NCBI RefSeq assembly: GCF_000003815.2
Contig: NC_049982.1
Span: 33,727,978 to 33,789,977, forward strand
Reading direction: 5' to 3'
From: Branchiostoma floridae
Lineage: Eukaryota; Chordata; Leptocardii; Amphioxiformes; Branchiostomatidae
Length of the DNA stretch: 62,000 nt
The position numbers were made by a program, and so were the translations under genes. The notes beneath the pieces are model-generated. The model saw only the letters and a list, made by a program, of their open reading frames with translations, was not told the DNA's origin and searched no databases. Shown piece by piece: positions 1 to 8,449 of the stretch (the stretch's first letter is position 1; each line of letters begins with the position of its first letter).

Positions 1-375
1 TATCACGAACACCTTTGTCTTAACAGCTCGAGTAGGACAGAACTGACCGCCGCCTTCTGATGATGCCGACTGACTTCGGTTTAGCTTTTTGGGCCCTGAA
101 ATCCTTTCAGAAGGGGCGAAAGAAGAATACCACGCCTTCTTTGCAGAAAAGGCTACATCCACTTAGTACAGTCGTTTGAGAATGGGCGGATATAGTGGCG
201 GTAAGGGCGTTATAATTTCAATCATCACATTACCTACTTGGTGGGCATGAGTGTCCGGTTTCTGACATAAGGTTGATGCAGGTGTAAAGTTGGGTACGTA
301 ACATGTGACAGCCTTGTTTTTGACCGAGTAGTCGAAATAGAACAGGAACAGAATCGTTCGATATGTCGTTCGGGT

Positions 376-405
376 GGTAGCCTCCGGGCATGAACTTGCA
401 AATAA
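376..405 (+). repeat. 3' end of a degraded LINE
   Basis: A block containing GGGCATGA then TTGCAAATAAA closely matches the 3' end of the LINE remnant near 58487-58510. It suggests that positions 1-405 are the decayed 3' region of the same non-LTR family. No protein could be read in 1-370. The assignment rests only on this shared tail. Confidence 0.4.
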
Positions 406-479
406 ACTAAAATCTACGACCCCATACCTTCGCCAAATAATCCTACCTTTCTTTACAACTGCTGTTTTAATTGTTTATC

Positions 480-900
480 ACTAATTATGCAAATAAGGTT
501 TTTATTTGCATAAATTATATCAGTTGATCATATCCTCTACCAGACACCAGACGCACACAATCTATGTTAAGAAAGAAGGCTTTTATCGCATTTTCTGATA
601 ATTTATGCAAATGATGGTCTCATTTGCATAATCAATGTTCAACGATGTTCACCTTCACCTTCATAACTTCCAAATGCTACAAGAAGTTACTGTCATTTAC
701 CACAATGAAATTATAGCATTTTCTCGTCAATTATGCAAATTAGGTCTTTATTTCGCATAATATATATCAATCAATATTCTCCTTCTCAGTTACAGATGTC
801 ACAATGTTGCAATGGTCCCATAATGGAACTGAGCGTAAAATTCCATAATCAATTATGCTAATTAGATACAAATTTGCATAATCAATATGCCATTATATGA
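480..900. repeat. Octamer-hairpin repeat region
   Basis: This AT-rich stretch repeatedly shows TTATGCAAAT followed at a short distance by ATTTGCATAA, at about 486-513, 603-632, 730-760 and 855-882. The two halves are inverted, so each pair can fold. The same arrangement recurs at 14230-14400, 22200-22740 and 55010-55180, which marks it as part of a dispersed family. No gene is visible. Confidence 0.6.
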
Positions 901-989
901 AGCATCACTTAAGCTATCTACATACCAAAAATCATAACAATTTGTCAACCCCTTTCTGAGTTATTCCCTTTTAAAGTCTGACACTAAAC

Positions 990-1260
990 CTGCCCTGCAG
1001 TTCCAAAACAAGCCGTTCGGGGTCCCAAACATACACCACTTACTCTCGACATCAAGAGCTGTCTACCACTAAAAGATCATGGCCGCAGCATGCTCAGAAC
1101 TTGATATATTAAACCAGGAAGTTCTGCTGCAGTACCGTATCTAATCGTTTCCAGGTCTCACCAAGACCTACTAACATACCGAATATCGATACAATCCATC
1201 CGGGCGTTCTTGAGTTATTCTGGTCTTCTGCAAACATACAAACGCTACCCAAAATATAAC
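990..1260 (-). repeat. Degenerate copy of the composite repeat family
   Basis: Phrases such as CGACCGCAGCATGTCCAGAA-like text, an AGTACCGTATC block and 'cgttcttgagttat' match the better preserved minus-oriented copy at 33705-34345. The CTCF-like block typical of the family is destroyed here. No coding sequence is seen. Confidence 0.45.
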
Positions 1261-1282
1261 CTTCTTCGCGAAGGTAACTAAA

Positions 1283-1534
1283 CTAAGTTATTCCAAAACA
1301 TTCACTAATGGTAACTTCTACAACTGTTACCTGACACCTGTTTGACAGGTATGACTGAAACCACAGCAGTTCGTTGTCTTGTATGTCATTTATCCATCGT
1401 TTGTCAAGAAGAATTTCATGGGACACTAAGTCAAATGCCTTTTTAAGGTCCAGAAATACTGCACCTGTCAGGGGCCTATAGTTGCCATATAAACACCAGA
1501 GAAGGCTGTGGCAAAGTTTAGCTCCACTCCACAA
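1283..1534 (-). pseudogene. Non-LTR retrotransposon reverse transcriptase fragment
   Basis: An 83-codon open piece encodes the motif A region of a LINE reverse transcriptase: FLDLKKAFDLVSHEILL, followed about 20 residues later by WFQSYLSNRCQVTVV. In intact elements this stretch is followed by a G-[VI]-P-Q-G motif B and an [FY]-x-D-D motif C; neither is present before the frame ends. It is therefore a short dead remnant of a CR1/Jockey-like element. No start, end or target duplication could be identified. Confidence 0.75.
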
Positions 1535-1949
1535 ATTAAGCTGAGCGAGATATTTTGTAGGTCAAATTTGAAGGCCCGGATACAACATGAAACACCTGTG
1601 GACATTTATAAAGCCCGGTCTAGACAAAAAAAAATAGGAAATTAGGCCTTTACCTTTCATATATTACCCAACATGCCAAAAAAAGCTGTGCATGCACAGT
1701 TTGAGCAGTGAACCGGTCTATACCTGCAACAGAAGAGCAAGATGACCCGACCCCCTGCATAGCTCTGGACACGAAGAGCACAGCGTATGATGTTCCAAAG
1801 GCGAATCCTGTGTGTTACAAAACGTTTCAGCAATATGCTGGCGGCAGATGAAATGTTTAAATTCCAATGTTACTGCTAGCACTGTTACTGCTAGTACTGC
1901 TGTTGTTACTTCTAACAATAATCACGTATATTCACACTTCTCCTCCCTG

Positions 1950-1950
<1 letters not shown>

Positions 1951-2007
<57 letters not shown>

Positions 2008-2047
2008 ACATACACACATACTAACACACACACACACACACACACGT

Positions 2048-2082
<35 letters not shown>

Positions 2083-2086
2083 TACA

Positions 2087-2131
<45 letters not shown>

Positions 2132-2196
2132 GCGCACACGCACACGCACACACGCGCGCGCACGCACACACATACACACACACACACACACGCACG

Positions 2197-2228
<32 letters not shown>

Positions 2229-2236
2229 CACACACA
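1951..2236. repeat. (CA)n microsatellite, about 285 bp
   Basis: This is an almost pure CA/TG dinucleotide run with occasional CG and TA interruptions. It opens long Thr-His and Cys-Val reading frames on both strands that are not genes. Alternating purine-pyrimidine sequence of this length can adopt Z-DNA and is normally highly length-polymorphic. Confidence 0.95.
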
Positions 2237-2239
2237 TAT

Positions 2240-3040
2240 CACACATTATACATCGCAAAAATAAAAGCACACATGTAAAATTAACGTTACATGTATATAT
2301 ATACATACACTGATGTAGATTATTAAATTCCTGAACAATCGAATTTGTAGTTCTTACATTCCTGTAAAATTTGTGTTAAATGTGTCTTCCTTATCATTTT
2401 AAGCCTTTTATAAAGAAAATAAACCGAATAAAACTCTCATATTCACTTACCTAGTGTTGAAAGGAATAGAATTATGAATCCTATAAACATTGGGTATGCT
2501 GTATCCGATCCTAGAAGAAGAAGACGGCGTGTAAGAAATGTTTCTGAATTGATTTGTTACCACATGGGGTTCTGATTTCTACGGGTGAAAAGGTCATAGA
2601 TTTTATCACTTGATTTCTCCCTAAGCGACAAAGAGCATTCTTGAATAGGATGGCCAGTGCAAGGTCAAAATTGACTTCATACTTCATGCCGCCAAACGAG
2701 GTGAGCTTCAGATTTTTGTATTCTGAAGTTTATCTTTTACCATAGCTCTAGGCGAAAATGGTGTTAAGATTGTTCTTTGCTTCTGTCCTTCTACAAAACA
2801 CGCAGTTTGCGAAATACCTTTGCGCTCTGCAATCAATCCGTAAAAACTATGCTCTAAATGCAAATAATAACAGTTTTGTCATTTATCTACGGATGACGTT
2901 CTATGGAGGCTCCAAAACTAATGCGAGAAGGGGAAAAGGTACAAATAAATCCGGCAAAAATGCAGCTAAAACTTCAAAACTACATGACAATAAAACTGGT
3001 AACACAAATCAAACCATAGAACATTATGTATCAAACAAGT
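2240..3040. other. No gene recognised
   Basis: This is an AT-rich stretch without a recognisable coding region. An open frame beginning at 2758 runs into the pLTR-like sequence at 3050-3195 and has no recognisable domain, so I treat it as chance. Confidence 0.5.
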
Positions 3041-3049
3041 CCTTACGTC

Positions 3050-3195
3050 GATGTAGGTTAGACATCCAGGTAATAAGATACGCCAGAAAGTTGTTACTTC
3101 AGCAACTGGCTATGGTTTTGGAAACGGTCAGACGTTTCAACTGCTATCCCGCAGTTTTCGCCAGTGACACTAAAGAGATCTAGTTGGAGAGGGTT
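3050..3195 (-). mobile_element. Penelope-like element pLTR fragment
   Basis: The minus strand carries the same terminal sequence found at 5235-5345, 56790-56890 and 56985-57145, including a block reading GAAACGTCTGACCGTTTCC and, at its far side, sequence matching 57080-57110 ('gacctggatgtc'). It is a solo remnant with no RT or endonuclease coding beside it. A mutated hammerhead motif lies inside it at 3127-3168. Confidence 0.65.
3127..3168 (-). ncRNA. Degenerate hammerhead ribozyme motif
   Basis: On the minus strand the order is GTCA (stem I), CTGGCGA (core), an AACTGC/GCAGTT stem II around a GGGATA loop, GAAA, a two-pair stem III ending in GTC, then TGAC closing stem I. The fold is intact, but the invariant CUGANGA core has become CUGGCGA (A6 changed to G). 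From knowledge of hammerhead ribozymes this should strongly reduce or abolish cleavage. It is almost the same sequence as the motif at 5260-5301. Confidence 0.6.
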
Positions 3196-3656
3196 TATAT
3201 ATCCTAGCTGTGAACTGAAATGTAAAAGAAGAATTCTTTCCTAACTATGACTGAATATGCAAAATGTATGGAAGACAAATTTTCAAAGGTCCAAAAGCTA
3301 CAAAGGTAAGACAAGTTAAGACTATGTTGATGCAAATGAGTTAAGTAGGATTTCAGGGTGGCTGAGCAAAATTTCAAAATAATATTTTCCGAAAAAAATA
3401 ACTATCAATGTTATTTGTTATGTAGTTCTATTTTCATAATCTAACATACTTCCCTATCAAATGTCGCTTTTTGTCTGTCAAAATTCAAGGTCAAATTAGC
3501 TGTCTCAAATAACGCAAAAACTTCAAACTCATCATTACTTTTCAAACATGATATCATTGGATAGGTCTCAATGAAACAAATAGAATGGTTTTTATTTCAA
3601 CAAAATCGGACATACCGTTAGAGAGTTATGGCCATTCAAATGCCTGAAAATTATGC

Positions 3657-3945
3657 ATAATTTCTCTTGATCAGCTAATTAAATATGCAAGATTACAATA
3701 TCTCCGCATTCATACGAGATACAAGAAAAAAAACTTGGTGTACAGGGGTTTTATAATATGTTGATTTCAAATATGGTCATTAAATTTATACATCTAGTTT
3801 AGAAATGATGAATAATTCTGAATAATTGAGTTCCACGGGTAATAAAATCAGAGTCCGCTAATTAGATATGCAAAGTCACCATATTTTCCCATACTTGAAG
3901 ATATAAGAAAAAAATTAGTATACAGGGGTTTTGGCACATGCCGAA
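3657..3945. repeat. Two-copy tandem repeat of about 182 bp
   Basis: A segment starting 'gctaattaaatatgcaa' at about 3674 and one starting 'gctaattagatatgcaa' at about 3856 both continue with an 'agatayaagaaaaaaa...gtgtacaggggtttt'-like sequence. They are diverged copies of one repeat unit. No gene is seen from 3200 to 4250. Confidence 0.55.
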
Positions 3946-4299
3946 TGCAAATTTGACCTCAAAAACATCACTCTGGTCTTTTTATGACCAATAAAAGTGG
4001 ATTACGTCACTACTACCGCCACAACTTGATTTTTACTACATTATTATTGAAAAACTGTTCATTGAAAACGGGTAAAATAAGTTTTATTTTGAAATTAACC
4101 CTGTAAGGAAGAAATTCGTGCGCTCCCGCCGCAAAAAGATGCTATTTAGTGCTCCCAAATGCTGTTAGCATAAGGGGTAATTAAAATTATAATTAAAATA
4201 ATCATAGGAGCTAACTGTTTGTCGCGTTTAGTGTCAGATCCCAAGTACCAGATAGTTCCATACGTAAACCACCTTTCCTGTTAAGGATGGAATTGTTTA

Positions 4300-5264
4300 T
4301 TCTATCATATATAGCCTCTCTGACTCCCCTTTCGAACCAGCGGGGTTCGGTGGCTCTCGGAAAATCGGTGGCTGGAGATTAAAGGAGTGCCCCTGTTTGT
4401 GCTTTAGATGGTTGAAAATGGCAGAAGAGTAGCCGTTGGTGCTAGGTTTTTAATGTTCTTTGTACCTTGCCTTTAGTGTCCGGCTGTTCTCACCAATGTA
4501 CGTATTGTTGCAGTTGGGTTCTTCACATTTTAGTCGATTACATTAACTTTGGTACCTTACTGGGGTCGGTCTTTGGGATGTACCAGTCAACCGGAGGGTT
4601 GAGTGAGGTTTGAAGTTAGCGGCAATGTCCAGTTTTGAAATGTCCGTCAGAGTTTTCCGAAACTGCCTGGACATATGGGATAGTAATGTTAACCTTGCTT
4701 CTGTCGGTTAGAGGTTTGTACTTGAGCGTTCTCTTAGAGTGGCCCGAGGGTTTTAGTGCTTTGTTGAAGGTCCAGTTTTTTTAAACCACACTTGGCTAAG
4801 GTACGTCGGAGGTGTTTGTGTTCGTCTGTTTTGGCTTCGTCAGGGGAAATAATGATGTTTACCGGGTGGTAAAGGGTTTTTATCACTGCCTGTGTTCCAA
4901 TGGGTGATGAGAGTCAAAGGCCAGATACTGGTCAGTGCGTGTTGGTACACCTCGAACTAAAGGCTGCCGTCCTTCTCTATGCTAGTTTTGTTATCTAGGA
5001 AGGGGAGCATGTTGTCATGACTTGGCTCTTGTGTGAAATTGATGTTCTCCTCTACCTGTTGATGTAGTCAAAGTCATCAGCAACTCTCTTTTTTAGTCTA
5101 CAATAAGTGTCATTAACATAGCGAAACCATTTGAGTGGGGGAGTGTCCTGAAAAGTACTGGGGGCCTTCTCGACCTTCTCCATGTACAAGTCTACAACAA
5201 TGGGTGACACCGGTGATCCCATTGCACCGGTGATCCCTCTCCAACTAGATCTCTTCAGTGTCAC
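4300..5264 (-). pseudogene. Penelope-like retroelement RT/GIY-YIG fragment
   Basis: The minus strand contains the second half of a PLE open reading frame. From 5264 to 5052 it reads GITGAMGSPVSPIVVDLYME (RT motif B and following helix), then PPLKWFRYVNDTYCRLKK, the motif C region. Here the usual Y-V-D-D is Y-V-N-D, a change in a catalytic aspartate. Further down, at about 4530-4460, NCNNTYIGENSRTL is the GIY-YIG endonuclease core. Stops and frameshifts separate the two domains, and everything upstream of motif B is missing. An inverted pLTR abuts the 5' edge at about 5240. The copy is inactive and sits downstream of exon 2 of the VMAT-like gene, where the next intron would be. Confidence 0.8.
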
Positions 5265-5345
5265 TGATGAAAACTGCGGGAAAGCAGTTGAAACGTCTGA
5301 CCGTTTCCAAAAACATATCCAGTTGCTTTAGTAACTACTTTTTGG
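5235..5345 (+). mobile_element. Inverted PLE pLTR joined to the PLE fragment
   Basis: This plus-strand pLTR contains the hammerhead at 5260-5301 and continues into 'ccagttgctttagtaactactttttggc', shared with the copy at 57060-57090. It points away from the minus-strand RT/GIY-YIG fragment on its left. Head-to-head joining of PLE pieces is common for this class and is also seen at 51705-51710 in this window. Confidence 0.6.
5260..5301 (+). ncRNA. Hammerhead ribozyme motif (type I, PLE-associated)
   Basis: On the plus strand: GTCA (5260-5263), canonical CTGATGA core (5264-5270), one extra A, stem II AACTGC (5272-5277) with perfect partner GCAGTT (5284-5289) around a GGGAAA loop, GAAA (5290-5293), a minimal C-G/A-U stem III, cleavage triplet GTC (5295-5297), then TGAC (5298-5301) pairing with GTCA to form stem I. 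Hammerheads with very short stem III are known from the pLTRs of Penelope-like elements. The extra A after the core is tolerated in some natural hammerheads but may slow cleavage. Self-cleavage is inferred, not shown. Confidence 0.7.
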
Positions 5346-5365
5346 CAAACAAGTCCTTATTTGTG

Positions 5366-5395
5366 TATTGAGAGTATACAATAAGGATTAAAATG
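5366..5395 (+). repeat. 30-bp direct repeat, left copy
   Basis: Identical over 30 bp to 6401-6430. The two copies lie in the introns on either side of exon 2 of the VMAT-like gene, 1,035 bp apart. No other copy was noticed in the window. Confidence 0.85.
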
Positions 5396-5677
5396 AGGTA
5401 AGTTGTCTTGTTCTTTCTACTTCGTCGTCTGATCGATTTTTGCTCCATGTGACAGGGGTATTTCAGTCGACACTGAGTCCCGAAACGGTGGTTCTGTTTT
5501 GGAGAACAGCTGGAAATCAATGAGTGCTCGGATTTCATCCATATAAAATCAAATCAATGTGGCCTAATGTTCTTCCTGTGCCTAACCTAATGACCAACAG
5601 AACTTACGTCTACCTTGGCAGGCTGAAGGTTAGGGTATAGAAGATATCATAATTTCTCTTCAAACGAAGTGTCTAAC

Positions 5678-6032
5678 CTGTTCGTCAGTGGGCCAACAAA
5701 GGGGTTTGCCAGGAGTTGTAGCGTTGATTTGGAAGCGTAAAGAAGTCCTATTTTGATGTTCTCATGTATCAGGTCCCAATCGTGTTCATTTCGCTGCGGT
5801 TCTTCCGTGTAAGCACCGGATGTTTCGGTCACGTGTGCATGCGTCTGCATTACGTGATCATCACGCGCATGCGCAGTGGTGCTGTCTGCCATGTGGTAAT
5901 CTTCTACCGCAGGGCTATTGTTATTCTGTTGTTGCATCTTGTGTGCACCCGTGTGGCCAATCCAGTCATAGCCAGAGTCGCCGGTAAAGTTCGGGTGCTC
6001 AAGGCGATAGAAATAGTCTGGGATGATCGGCA
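5678..6032 (-). CDS. VMAT-like vesicular amine transporter, coding exon 2
   Basis: This exon continues the protein begun at 6659. It starts after a TTTTTTGCAG acceptor and ends at ACGAACAG|GTTAGA. It encodes residues 44-162: [10 protein letters not shown] at the end of membrane segment 1, a long hydrophilic luminal loop with one N-glycosylation sequon (N58-F-T) and many His, Asn and Thr residues, then [20 protein letters not shown] and PFVGPLTNR, the start of membrane segment 2. The last part matches the SLC18 (VMAT1/VMAT2) signature; Lys145 aligns with the membrane lysine of VMAT2 that pairs with the segment-1 aspartate. SLC18 proteins load monoamines into synaptic and secretory vesicles by exchange for protons. 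The next exon is not in the window, so it lies left of position 1 or has been lost. VMAT fits better than VAChT, but the substrate cannot be read from this piece. Confidence 0.9.
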
Positions 6033-6400
6033 CTGCAAAAAAAACCCAACAACTTAGAAATGGAACTGACGCAACTGAAACACAAAATTTGGATTGCAAC
6101 TGAGCCACCCGCAACGTTCACGACGTCACTTTATGGAAATAGAACACGTGACTCAGCTAGCAGTGGATCCCACGTTGCAGAAAGTGTATGGCGCCCCCTT
6201 CATGTTAATTCCTCAGCCTTGTCTGCATAACGTGACGGCGCAGAAGCGGTGGCGCCTGCTCATTCCTTTTCAAAGACTGTAGGTGGCTATTCGAAGTCCA
6301 ATTGTTGTGTTGCAGTTAAACTTTGTATCGTATCAAAATGATTTCTTCCAACACAACACACAATGTCCAAATAGACAAAATACTCAAAGTATTAGTGCTC

Positions 6401-6430
6401 TATTGAGAGTATACAATAAGGATTAAAATG
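6401..6430 (+). repeat. 30-bp direct repeat, right copy
   Basis: Identical over 30 bp to 5366-5395; it lies in the intron between coding exons 1 and 2 of the VMAT-like gene. Confidence 0.85.
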
Positions 6431-6529
6431 TAGATTAGAAATACATGTTTAGCAGCGTGTAATGGTGTTTGACATGCAAGGTAGTACAAGGTATCGTTAA
6501 TTAGACACGTTAATCAAACGTTAACTTAC

Positions 6530-6659
6530 CGACCACCGTGACTAGCATGTTGTCCAGTAGGAGTGCCACGAAGACGGTGACAACTATCAGTTTCTTCGAC
6601 ATTCGGCACTCGTTGCAGTAAGCGAGCATCGTGTTGAAGTTTCCAGCCAGCGAAACCAT
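6530..6659 (-). CDS. VMAT-like vesicular amine transporter, coding exon 1
   Basis: The exon encodes 43 residues plus the first base of Val44. It starts at the ATG at 6659 (MVSLAGNFNTMLAYCNECRM), followed by SKKLIVVTVFVALLLDNMLV and TVV, which is membrane segment 1 of SLC18 transporters. Asp36-Asn37 correspond to the Asp-Asn pair that binds the amine in VMAT2. The donor is GGTCG|GTAAGT; joining its final G to the TG that opens exon 2 gives GTG (Val), so the splice restores TVVVPIIPDY, the family motif. A TGTATTTCAG acceptor at 6690-6699 suggests the exon begins at 6689 and that a separate 5' UTR exon lies further right. A second in-frame ATG at 6602 (MSKK) is a possible alternative start. The intron to exon 2 is 497 bp. 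Confidence 0.88.
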
Positions 6660-6689
6660 TGCTGTGACTGTAGATGCCTTTTAAAAGAC

Positions 6690-7170
6690 CTGAAATACAG
6701 TTATAATATTTAACACAAATAAAATTTTGCGGAAAGAAAAATAAAGGTAGTCCCATGGTCAATTTAAGGCGTAGGGGCAGTGTGTGCAGGGTACGGTCTT
6801 CGTAAGTACGTCGTTTATGGTTGGCACCCGTGTTCCACAAGGAAACAACGGGCGAGGGTCGAGACCAAACAGAAATGGGAATGACGGACAATACCAAGCC
6901 GCGCATATACAGCCCTCTCAGACGTTTGCTCTACCCATTCTAGAAACCCTATGCCGTCAGCTGTGTCAATTATAATCAGCGTGCCTATTTTATAGTGAAT
7001 ACAGCTGCAGGCTTTTCATTTGTCGTCATCTGCGCCATGTTGGATTACTTCGTGCGTCTGTAAACCACACGAAGATGCTACTGCTTAACTCAATAACCCG
7101 CCAACATGGTCGCCGGATGATTCAAATTATAATTAGTATGACGTCAATGAAAAGCCTGTATAGTGTACGG
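6690..7170 (-). other. Upstream region of the VMAT-like gene
   Basis: This is the 5' side of the transporter on the minus strand. A splice acceptor at the 6690 edge implies an untranslated first exon somewhere to the right. I see no TATA box or certain promoter here, and the open frames are short and unrecognised. Confidence 0.35.
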
Positions 7171-7194
7171 ACGTGGATGTGAAAAAAGGTAGCC

Positions 7195-7222
7195 TTTTTT
7201 GGCGACGCCTCAGGGGCGAGGC
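7195..7222 (+). repeat. GGCGACGCC hairpin block, copy 1
   Basis: A T-run is followed by GGCGACGCCTCAGGGGCGAG GC, in which GCCTC and GAGGC can pair around a short G-rich loop. Related blocks, each preceded by five or more Ts, stand at 40663-40684, 54876-54896 and 59460-59482. Confidence 0.6.
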
Positions 7223-7229
7223 AAATGGT

Positions 7230-8366
7230 ATATCATTGTGTTCGGTCTGCATAAATTCTGCTAATTGTACAGACATGTGTCCACAGGAATGCTGTTCAAT
7301 ACGAATTTTTGGAATTCCAGTTAGTGTGCTGTGGCTATTGGAATTCCAATCTGTTAGAAAGTGGGTCATGCAGACTTCTTTGGGGCTAGAGGGGTAAACT
7401 GTTTTAGTGGCATATGTTGACGTATGGAAAAACTATATGACTCTCATACTTCATTATTTTGCGTGGGCAAGAGAAAGTTGCCCCCAAAATAATAAGTAGG
7501 TCAACCTTTTTAGATAACAAAGCGTCAACATCACATCTGGAAATACAGGACGTAATTTCAAAGTACTAGTACCTGTACTTTGTTAATCTGAATGAAAAAT
7601 GACAACGGCCTAATAAAGCCTCCTTCTACAGTACCGTGAGCGGGGAACTAGATAAGTACCAGTCCACCTATACTTCCTATACTACGTGTTATCTAAATGA
7701 AGAATGGCATAATGACGCCTTCTTCTACTGTCACGTTAGGTAGACAAAAGCAGAGACAGTCCTATTTGTCGCGCACGCATTGCCATTGCACCCGGTATGG
7801 CTGTCGTTGGAAGTGGGAACTATGACACCAAAATGGCGCAAAACTCTTAAAGCGTGTCTGGCAAATAACGTGCGAGTAGCCTCATCTAACACATCGTGTA
7901 ACTTTAAAGTCAAATGCCAATGTATGAAAACCGTTTACATACCGTTTCTTTGTGAACTGCCCGGACAGGTGTCTCCAAGAAATTGAAAACTGCAGAGCAA
8001 ATTGTGGCACACCCGTACAACGAAAATATCGCCGCGAAAAGACTGACCTGGCTATCCATCAAAATTAATGTTATCACGTCAACCAAAGATGGCATTTCAA
8101 TAAGTGGATCAACCAATCAGAGAGAGTTTCGGGAAGGGGGTCGGCATTTGCAGAAGTGGTTGAACAACAACGGGTACTTTCCAAGAAGGGTGAAGTCTGC
8201 AAGAAACAGAAGATGTGTCCTGTATCTGTAACACTGTTAACGTTATATCCCAAGGCGATATAGGAGGATCGTTGATACACCTTTCTCACGCGGCGGCCCC
8301 TTTTCACTAGGGCGGCGCTTGTTGTATCCAACTTTCGTCAGCATCTAGTTTTCGTACTAGGCCGAA
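7230..8366. other. No gene recognised
   Basis: Only short open frames without recognisable domains. Two degraded copies of a phrase like 'agtaccagtccacctatact...cctataata' near 7570-7730 suggest old repeats. Nothing else could be supported. Confidence 0.4.
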
Positions 8367-8441
8367 TCCTGGATATCCAGAAAACGGCCTGAGCAGGAGG
8401 ACGCTAGCGTCCTGGATATCTAGACAACGGCCGAAACAGGA
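8367..8441. repeat. 32-bp direct repeats around a perfect 14-bp palindrome
   Basis: The unit starting TCCTGGATATC at 8367-8398 recurs at 8410-8441 with a few changes. The join between them forms the perfect palindrome GGACGCTAGCGTCC (8399-8412). Confidence 0.7.
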
Positions 8442-8449
8442 CGCATCCT

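Noticed and set aside
1867-2313. Long open frames of His-Thr and Cys-Val repeats on both strands
   Set aside because: They are translations of a CA microsatellite.
2758-3183. 141-codon plus-strand frame with a basic C-terminal half
   Set aside because: Its 3' third is antisense PLE pLTR, so the frame is accidental.
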